Assembly: GCA_045629005.1 (NCBI GenBank)
Contig: JAZQQJ010000012.1
Coordinates: 1-19,522, forward strand
Length of the DNA stretch: 19,522 nucleotides
Source: RGIG3528 sp045629005
GTDB lineage: Bacteria; Bacillota; Clostridia; Lachnospirales; Lachnospiraceae
Direction: 5' to 3'
In this document: one piece after another, positions 14,368 through 19,522 of the stretch
Numbering within the stretch: position 1 is the first letter of the stretch
Layout: each line of letters starts with the position of its first letter
The notes under the pieces: model-generated
The model's input: only the letters and a program-made list of their open reading frames with translations
Database searches by the model: none
What the model was told of the DNA's origin: nothing
Translations under genes and position numbers: made by a program

Positions 14368-16950
14368 CTACTTCCTGCGTGCCACAAGATTATCGCCATC
14401 GGAATCAATCACAATTGTGTCACCTTCACTGACTCCTCCTGAAAGAATCAGTCTTGCGCTCAGTGTCTCAACACTTCTCTGAAGATATCTCTTTAAAGGT
14501 CTTGCACCGTATGCCGGATCATAGCTGTCTGAAACCGCTTTATCTCTTGCCGCATCGGTGAGCTCGATTTTGATTTCCTTTTCGGAAAGTCTCTCATTAA
14601 GCTCATTAACAAGCAAATCCATAATCCCGGACACGTCAGATTTAGAAAGAGGATTAAACTGTATAATTTCGTCAAGTCTGTTAAGAAATTCCGGTCTGAA
14701 ATGGGCACGAAGCTCGTTCATAACCTCTTCCTTTGAAGCCTCTCCGACTTTTCCGTCATCCATAAGGTCATTAAGAATATATCTTGAGCCAATATTGGAA
14801 GTCATTATGAGAATCGTGTTCTTGAAATCGACCGTTCTGCCCTGCGAATCGGTCAGTCGGCCATCATCAAGAAGCTGCAGCATGATATTAAACACATCCG
14901 GGTGTGCCTTCTCAATTTCATCAAAAAGCACAACCGAATAGGGCTTACGTCTGACCGCTTCCGTCAGCTGACCTCCTTCTTCGTAGCCTACATATCCGGG
15001 CGGCGCTCCTATAAGCTTCGATACAGAGTATTTCTCCATATATTCACTCATATCAATACGAATCATGTTCGCCTCATCATCAAAGAGCGCAGCTGCAAGG
15101 CTTTTTGCAAGTTCGGTTTTTCCTACACCCGTCGGTCCGAGGAAAAGGAATGAACCAATAGGCTTTGAAGGATCTTTGATTCCGGCTTTTGAGCGAAGAA
15201 TAGAATCACTTACTTTTTGAACAGCTTCATCCTGGCCTATAACACGTTTGTGTAGTTCCTCATCAAGGTGAAGAGTTTTTGCCTTTTCACCTTCCGTCAG
15301 TCTGTTGATCGGAATCCCTGTCCAGCGTGACACAATTTCTGCAATCTCATCTTCATCAACAGCTTCATGAACAAGCTCATTTTCTTTTGCTTTACCTTTT
15401 TCCTCTTCTTCGGCAAGTGCTTTCTGAAGCGAAGGAAGTTGGCCGTATTTTAGTTCTGCGGCACGGCCGAGATCGTACTTTCTCTCTGCTTCTGCAATTT
15501 CAGCATTAACCTTTTCAATTTCCTCGTGAAGAGCAGTAACCTTTTCAACAGCTTTTTTCTCGCTGTCCCACTTAATCTTTATTGTTTCATACTGTTCGCG
15601 AAGCTCGGCAAGTTCCTTTTGAAGTTCCTCAAGACGTTCAAGACTCTGTTTATCCTCTTCTTTTTTGAGGGCTGCCTCTTCAATCTCAAGCTGCATAATT
15701 CTTCTACGAATTTCATCAACTTCCGTAGGCATCGAATCAAGTTCGGTTTTTATGGAGGCACATGCTTCGTCCACAAGGTCGATTGCCTTATCCGGAAGGA
15801 AACGGTCGGAAATATATCTGTTTGACAAAACGGCTGCAGACACAAGTGCGCCATCGGTAATCTTTACGCCATGAAATATCTCGTATCTTTCTTTTAAGCC
15901 ACGCAGGATAGAAATAGTATCCTCAACTGTAGGCTCCTCAACCATAACAGGCTGGAAACGTCTTTCCAGTGCGGCATCCTTTTCAACATACTGCCTGTAC
16001 TCATCAAGTGTCGTTGCACCGATACAATGAAGTTCGCCTCTTGCAAGCATTGGCTTAAGCATATTGCCCGCATCCATAGAGCCTTCGGTTTTACCCGCTC
16101 CGACAATGGTATGAAGTTCATCGATGAACAGGATGATTCTTCCGTCGGAGTTTTTTACTTCCTCAAGAACAGCTTTCAAACGTTCCTCAAATTCGCCTCT
16201 GTATTTTGCGCCTGCAACAAGTGCTCCCATATCGAGAGAAAAGAGCGTTTTATTCTTAAGTCCTTCAGGCACATCACCGGCAACTATACGCTGCGCAAGT
16301 CCTTCAACAACGGCAGTTTTACCTACACCCGGCTCACCTATGAGGACAGGATTGTTTTTTGTTTTTCTGGAAAGAATTCTAATAACATGTCTGATTTCGG
16401 AATCACGGCCGATAACGGGATCAAGCTTGTGGTTTCTCGCACGTTCAACAAGGTCGTAACCGTATTTTTCGAGAGACTCATAAGTTCCCTCAGGGTTGTC
16501 CGTTGTAACCTTCTGGTTGCCCCTGACCTCTTGAAGAGCTCTGAGAAAACGTTCCCGATTAATGCCAAACTCATTAAGGAGCGACTTCAATTCGGAAGTA
16601 GGATATTTAAGGATGCTTAAAAACAGATGTTCGACCGAAACATAGGAGTCACCCATTGCCTTAGCTTCATCCTCAGCATATATCAATACTTTATTCAGCT
16701 TGTCCCCAACATAAATATTGGCGCCCGAAACCTTCGGACGTTTCTTAAGAAGTCCTTCAAGCTGTGCAATGAAAACCTCGGGCTGAATTGACATTTTCTC
16801 GAAAAGTCTTGCGAGAAGGCTTTCTTCTCCGGTAAGAAGATTGTATAAAAGATGCTCCGGTACAAGTTCCTGATGTCCATAGTCCATGGCAAGTTTTTCG
16901 CAACTGTTCAGTGCTTCCATCGATTTCTGCGTAAATTTTTGTATATTCAT
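14368..16950 (-). CDS. clpB: ATP-dependent chaperone ClpB
   Basis: The 860-residue protein matches full-length ClpB (about 857 in E. coli). It has an N-terminal Clp repeat domain (1-145), AAA domain 1 with Walker A GEPGVGKT (205-212) and Walker B IILFIDELH (272-280), the coiled-coil M domain (about 405-525, LKKEEDKQSLERLEELQ and neighbours) that separates ClpB from ClpA and ClpC, then AAA domain 2 with GPTGVGKT (605-612) and an intact C-terminal small domain. ClpB forms cytosolic hexamers that pull proteins out of aggregates together with DnaK. The frame is open 14 codons further up, but AAAGGAGG 8 nt before the ATG at 16950 fixes the start. A perfect CIRCE upstream indicates HrcA repression and heat-shock induction. 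Confidence 0.98.
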   Translation of the reverse strand: MNIQKFTQKSMEALNSCEKLAMDYGHQELVPEHLLYNLLTGEESLLARLFEKMSIQPEVFIAQLEGLLKKRPKVSGANIYVGDKLNKVLIYAEDEAKAMGDSYVSVEHLFLSILKYPTSELKSLLNEFGINRERFLRALQEVRGNQKVTTDNPEGTYESLEKYGYDLVERARNHKLDPVIGRDSEIRHVIRILSRKTKNNPVLIGEPGVGKTAVVEGLAQRIVAGDVPEGLKNKTLFSLDMGALVAGAKYRGEFEERLKAVLEEVKNSDGRIILFIDELHTIVGAGKTEGSMDAGNMLKPMLARGELHCIGATTLDEYRQYVEKDAALERRFQPVMVEEPTVEDTISILRGLKERYEIFHGVKITDGALVSAAVLSNRYISDRFLPDKAIDLVDEACASIKTELDSMPTEVDEIRRRIMQLEIEEAALKKEEDKQSLERLEELQKELAELREQYETIKIKWDSEKKAVEKVTALHEEIEKVNAEIAEAERKYDLGRAAELKYGQLPSLQKALAEEEEKGKAKENELVHEAVDEDEIAEIVSRWTGIPINRLTEGEKAKTLHLDEELHKRVIGQDEAVQKVSDSILRSKAGIKDPSKPIGSFLFLGPTGVGKTELAKSLAAALFDDEANMIRIDMSEYMEKYSVSKLIGAPPGYVGYEEGGQLTEAVRRKPYSVVLFDEIEKAHPDVFNIMLQLLDDGRLTDSQGRTVDFKNTILIMTSNIGSRYILNDLMDDGKVGEASKEEVMNELRAHFRPEFLNRLDEIIQFNPLSKSDVSGIMDLLVNELNERLSEKEIKIELTDAARDKAVSDSYDPAYGARPLKRYLQRSVETLSARLILSGGVSEGDTIVIDSDGDNLVARRK

Positions 16951-16977
16951 GAGTTTTACCTCCTTTGAAAGAATCAA

Positions 16978-17019
16978 TAAAAATAAATCCACTTACTGAC
17001 TTTCGTCCGCAAGTGGATT
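16978..17019 (-). terminator. Terminator-like hairpin between lacI-type gene and clpB, overlapping the clpB -10 box
   Basis: AATCCACTT (17011-17019) and AAGTGGATT (16986-16994) form a 9-bp stem; the loop holds a GAC-GAAA-GTC mini-hairpin. TATTTTTA follows. Its 5' arm overlaps the -10 box and start region of the clpB promoter, so transcripts arriving from upstream can form it while clpB transcripts starting near 17010 lack most of the 5' arm. The U-tract is short, so strength is uncertain. Confidence 0.6.
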
Positions 17020-17045
17020 ATACATCGTTCATTAGCACTCGTCAA
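17017..17045 (-). promoter_or_regulatory. clpB promoter
   Basis: TTGACG (17040-17045) and TATAAT (17017-17022) are spaced by 17 nt. The -35 box lies in the central spacer of the CIRCE element, so a bound repressor would block RNA polymerase. Confidence 0.88.
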
Positions 17046-17058
17046 GGGAGAGTGCTAA
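17032..17058 (-). promoter_or_regulatory. CIRCE operator (HrcA site), perfect match
   Basis: TTAGCACTC (17032-17040), 9 nt, GAGTGCTAA (17050-17058) is identical to the CIRCE consensus. HrcA binding here should repress clpB and be relieved by heat or misfolded protein load through GroEL. It begins 4 nt after the stop codon of the LacI-type gene. Confidence 0.97.
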
Positions 17059-17062
17059 CAAT

Positions 17063-18082
17063 TTATATTTCATTGAGATTTTTAACTGTTTTTCCTTTGT
17101 AAACCTCGCCCGAAATGATGGTTTGGTCATTTATCGTTGTCTTCGGATGTTCAATGAGATCAACAAGCTTTCTTGCAGCTGTTCTTCCGATAGCAGCGGT
17201 GTCCTGACGGAAGGTTGTAAGCTGAGGCTCAATGTGCCGTCCTATACGAATGCCATCGTAACCGGCAACCGAAATATCCTCGGGTATTCTGAGACCATGT
17301 TCCTTAATGGCATTAATTCCGCCGAAGCAGGAGAAGTCATCCGGATACAGAATGCATGTCGGAGGATTTTTCAAAGCAAGCAGCTCTTCTGTCTTCTCAG
17401 CAGCTATGCGCGTGCTGCGGTAAGGAGCCTCTTTGATGTAACTGTCGGGGATGTTCAATCCAAACTCCTCACAGGTTTTGAAGAACGACGAAAGTCTGTT
17501 TTTTGTAACCGCAGAATCTGTTCCATGAATGTACGCGATACGTTTGTGCCCCTGCTGAATGCAATATGTGAGCAGTTGTCTCATTCCTTCAACGTTGTCC
17601 GAAACAATTGATGCCTTTGAGAAAAACGAATGGTCGATAGTAACTACAGGTATGTCACTCTTTACAAGTTCTTCAACTTCATGGTCGTAAAAATCAACGC
17701 ACGCAATCACAACCCCGTCAAAGCCTCTGTAAAGGCAGTGCTCGAGATATGTCATACGCTTTCCGTTGCTTGTGCCGGCATTGATAAAGGTCAAATCATA
17801 GCCTGCTGCTTCCGCTTCTCTTTTGAAACTGTCAAGAACAAAAGAAAAATAGTCATGCGTAAGACCACTCTGCGCCTCATCAACAAAGAGCACACCTATA
17901 GAATAGCTTTTGTTAGTCTTCAATGCCCTTGCGGAGGAATTTGGGAAGTACCCCATTTCCTTGGCAACAAGGTTAATTTTTGCTTTTGTACTTTCCCCAA
18001 CATCAGTATGGCCGTTTAGCGCCTTACTTACCGTAGCTACACTGACATTGCATGCTTTTGCAATATCTTTAAGAGAGACCAC
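17063..18082 (-). CDS. LacI-family transcriptional regulator
   Basis: The 339-residue protein starts with a LacI helix-turn-helix (VSLKDIAKACNVSVATVSKALNG), a hinge (YFPNSSARALKTNKSYSIGVL) and a periplasmic-binding-protein-like effector domain (about 60-330) with typical YDGI, TFRQD and IGRTAARKL segments. It should bind DNA as a dimer and respond to a small ligand, often a sugar or nucleobase; the ligand cannot be told from sequence. No sugar transport or catabolic gene lies next to it, so its targets other than itself are not visible here. The start is GTG at 18082, with AAAGGAG 6 nt upstream. A LacI-type operator between promoter and gene suggests autoregulation. Confidence 0.92.
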   Translation of the reverse strand: MVSLKDIAKACNVSVATVSKALNGHTDVGESTKAKINLVAKEMGYFPNSSARALKTNKSYSIGVLFVDEAQSGLTHDYFSFVLDSFKREAEAAGYDLTFINAGTSNGKRMTYLEHCLYRGFDGVVIACVDFYDHEVEELVKSDIPVVTIDHSFFSKASIVSDNVEGMRQLLTYCIQQGHKRIAYIHGTDSAVTKNRLSSFFKTCEEFGLNIPDSYIKEAPYRSTRIAAEKTEELLALKNPPTCILYPDDFSCFGGINAIKEHGLRIPEDISVAGYDGIRIGRHIEPQLTTFRQDTAAIGRTAARKLVDLIEHPKTTINDQTIISGEVYKGKTVKNLNEI

Positions 18083-18107
18083 TTTGTGCTCCTTTCTTCC
18101 CCTCAGA

Positions 18108-18123
18108 ACGCAATCGTTTTCGT
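18108..18123 (-). promoter_or_regulatory. LacI-family operator (16 bp, CG-centred)
   Basis: On the minus strand the site reads ACGAAAACGATTGCGT. It fits the pattern ACGNAANCGNTTNCGT, the form of PurR/LacI-type operators, with the central CpG recognised by the family's hinge helix. It covers the predicted transcription start, just downstream of the -10 box, which is a repressing position. Most likely it is the gene's own autoregulatory site. Confidence 0.72.
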
Positions 18124-18130
18124 AACTTCG

Positions 18131-18159
18131 ATTATATTATAGCTTTGGCATGTGTTCAA
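18131..18159 (-). promoter_or_regulatory. Promoter of the LacI-family gene
   Basis: TTGAAC (18154-18159) and a perfect TATAAT (18131-18136) are separated by 17 nt, predicting a start near 18124, inside the operator. Confidence 0.82.
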
Positions 18160-18180
18160 GCCTTATTTTCACTATTTGCT

Positions 18181-18209
18181 AAAAAAAAGAAGAGTCAAAA
18201 AGACTCTCC
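18181..18209 (-). terminator. Rho-independent terminator after the HD-GYP gene
   Basis: GGAGAGTC (18202-18209) and GACTCTTC (18189-18196) form an 8-bp stem with one G-U pair and a 5-U loop, followed by eight U (18181-18188). It starts 6 nt after the HD-GYP stop codon. Confidence 0.9.
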
Positions 18210-18215
18210 TTTAAA

Positions 18216-19522
18216 TCAGTCAACCTTTCCAAGCGGTGCATATATTGATTCAAACGCTTCTTTGTTTCGTACAAAAACTTCTCCGAGATTCGGATCAAAC
18301 TGTGTTCCGAGGTTTTCTTCGATAATTTTGAATGCCTCTTCGAAGTTGTGAGGCCAATCATAGGTGCGTTCCGACAGAATTGCATCAAGTGCGTCCGCAA
18401 GGCTCATTATACGGGCCTCAAGAGGTATTTCCTCTCCTTTCAGCCCATCAGGATATCCCTTGCCGTCCCATCTCTCATGATGATAGTTCGCAATGTTTGC
18501 CGCAATCTCAGAAAACTCTCTTTCTTCGTTGCCGGCAAGGATTTTACGTACGATACGTGCTCCTTCTGCAGGATGTTTACGCATTTCCGCGAAATCGTTC
18601 TCATCATATTTTCCTGTTTTTCTGAGGACCTTATCGTCAACTGCAATCTTTCCAAGGTCATGCATAGGAACGGCTTTAACAACCTTTTCAAGAAATTCGG
18701 CGTTTATATTTTTCTTGTCATAGAGAAGTACATCCGCAAATGCACTTACAACACGTCTTGTTCTGATAATGTGCTCGCCCGTTGTATTGTCACGCGACTC
18801 AACAAGCGTTGCCATACCAAGGACAAGCTTTTCCTGAAGATTGGCAACATCCTGCCTTTTCTCTTCAATTTCTCTTTCAAGCTCTTTGTTATATTTGTTT
18901 AGCTCGTTAAGATAACTGTTATTTGCTGTAACATCCTGAAGCTCGATAAGATAGCCGGAAGTAAAAATACTGAACGGCCCCCGTTTTATTTCGCTCTTTT
19001 TAACAACATAGTAGTTATTTTTAACCACCACAAGCTTCTCGTCCAAGGCGCTGTCGGTGTCTTCAAGGAAACGAAGTATTTCCCTGTCAAATGTTGAATC
19101 ACCATGAGGTACATTTTTATCCGTTTTCAGCTTACGTAATCTCGGAAACGCTTCCTTAGCGCTCTCACTGGCATTGATAAATCTCAGTTCGGAATCGAAC
19201 ACTATATATGCCGAATTTTGAAGGTTTCCCGAAGATGTGGCAACACAATCGTCAATGTCATGGAGTTCGATAAATTTGATGAGATATGTAACAATTGCCA
19301 TGAAAAATACCGGTGAAAATGCGGACACGTGTACAGGTCCGGCTACAAAAATATCAATTAATGACAATGTCACCTGAAATACCTGAATAAGTAAAAGACT
19401 TATTACAACAATCTTTGAAATCCTTTTTCTGTTCTTTACCGCTTCAACAACAAGCCATACAGAGGTAAGCGTAATTATTCCGAGATAAAGAACATACAGG
19501 AAGAAGGTCCTGCCATATTCCA
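18216..19522 (-). CDS. Membrane HD-GYP protein (7TM-PAS-HD-GYP), 5' end outside the window
   Basis: The frame stays open to the right edge, so the gene is partial: 434 residues are visible and the N-terminus is missing. The visible part begins in a hydrophobic region (YGRTFFLYVLYLG and two or three further helices up to about 85), like the 7TM sensor region of histidine kinases. It continues with a PAS-like domain (AYIVFDSELRFINAS, about 105-200), a coiled coil (LNKYNKELEREIEEK, about 205-235) and an HD-GYP domain with MHDLGK (HD at 287-288) and HHERWDGKGYP (347-357). All core metal and GYP residues are present, so it should hydrolyse cyclic di-GMP. It may act on motility or surface behaviour; any link to the nearby pilus genes is only contextual. 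The GTG at 19373 is internal and not the real start. Confidence 0.9.
   Translation of the reverse strand, partial: EYGRTFFLYVLYLGIITLTSVWLVVEAVKNRKRISKIVVISLLLIQVFQVTLSLIDIFVAGPVHVSAFSPVFFMAIVTYLIKFIELHDIDDCVATSSGNLQNSAYIVFDSELRFINASESAKEAFPRLRKLKTDKNVPHGDSTFDREILRFLEDTDSALDEKLVVVKNNYYVVKKSEIKRGPFSIFTSGYLIELQDVTANNSYLNELNKYNKELEREIEEKRQDVANLQEKLVLGMATLVESRDNTTGEHIIRTRRVVSAFADVLLYDKKNINAEFLEKVVKAVPMHDLGKIAVDDKVLRKTGKYDENDFAEMRKHPAEGARIVRKILAGNEEREFSEIAANIANYHHERWDGKGYPDGLKGEEIPLEARIMSLADALDAILSERTYDWPHNFEEAFKIIEENLGTQFDPNLGEVFVRNKEAFESIYAPLGKVD

Noticed and set aside
16027..16620. Plus-strand ORF of 197 residues
   Set aside because: It lies antisense to the AAA1 region of clpB, has a Phe/Lys/Asn-rich translation without recognisable motifs, and is a shadow of the real gene.
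1..19522. CRISPR arrays, insertion sequences, prophage genes, tRNAs
   Set aside because: No direct-repeat array, transposase, integrase or tRNA-like cloverleaf was noticed; the gene set is chromosomal housekeeping plus a pilus operon.

Overview
The window looks like chromosomal DNA from a low-to-moderate GC anaerobic Firmicute, most likely a Lachnospiraceae relative (Butyrivibrio, Roseburia or Eubacterium type). The reasons are a Clostridia-style Tad/Flp pilus operon (Flp1-type pilin, DUF5702 protein, FHA/DUF6382 protein), a clpB gene under a perfect CIRCE/HrcA operator, strong AGGAGG-type ribosome binding sites and canonical TTGACA/TATAAT promoters. Every convincing gene is on the minus strand, so transcription runs from high to low coordinates. 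I see no mobile element, CRISPR array or tRNA.

Layout in transcription order (right to left). 19522-18216: 3' part of a 7TM-PAS-HD-GYP signalling protein, cut by the window edge and closed by a strong terminator. 18159-17063: a LacI-family regulator with its own promoter and a near-canonical operator over its start point. 17058-14368: clpB, with CIRCE over the -35 box and the -10 box inside a terminator-like hairpin. 14350-12862: a COG2509-type FAD-dependent oxidoreductase with its own promoter, closed by a clear terminator at 12818-12843.

12782-3394 is one long, tightly packed pilus operon: tadZ, tadA (ATPase), tadB and tadC (membrane platform), flp (pilin), a large DUF5702/TadG-like surface protein, a TadE-like pseudopilin with two C-terminal His/Cys modules, an A24 prepilin peptidase, a second very small TadE-like protein and a cytoplasmic FHA protein. 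Most junctions overlap or nearly touch. Two unusual points are a bacterial-Ig-like extracytoplasmic insertion in TadC and the loss of the P-loop lysine in TadZ.

3388-1753: the magnesium transporter gene mgtE follows the pilus operon with its own promoter and a roughly 200-nt leader. The leader holds a possible 21-residue leader ORF, a long-range helix pairing the ORF's start region with its stop region, and an intrinsic terminator directly before the mgtE ribosome binding site. This looks like a transcription attenuator or riboswitch and does not match the M-box core as I remember it. It is the best candidate for an undescribed element here. mgtE is followed by an EamA-family transporter and an RNase H-like protein (to 172). 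At the left edge, 175-1 holds a strong promoter with an A-rich upstream element, a start-point hairpin and a CTTGAAAACTAAACA box, which together look like the promoter and leader of an rRNA operon whose 16S gene would lie beyond position 1.
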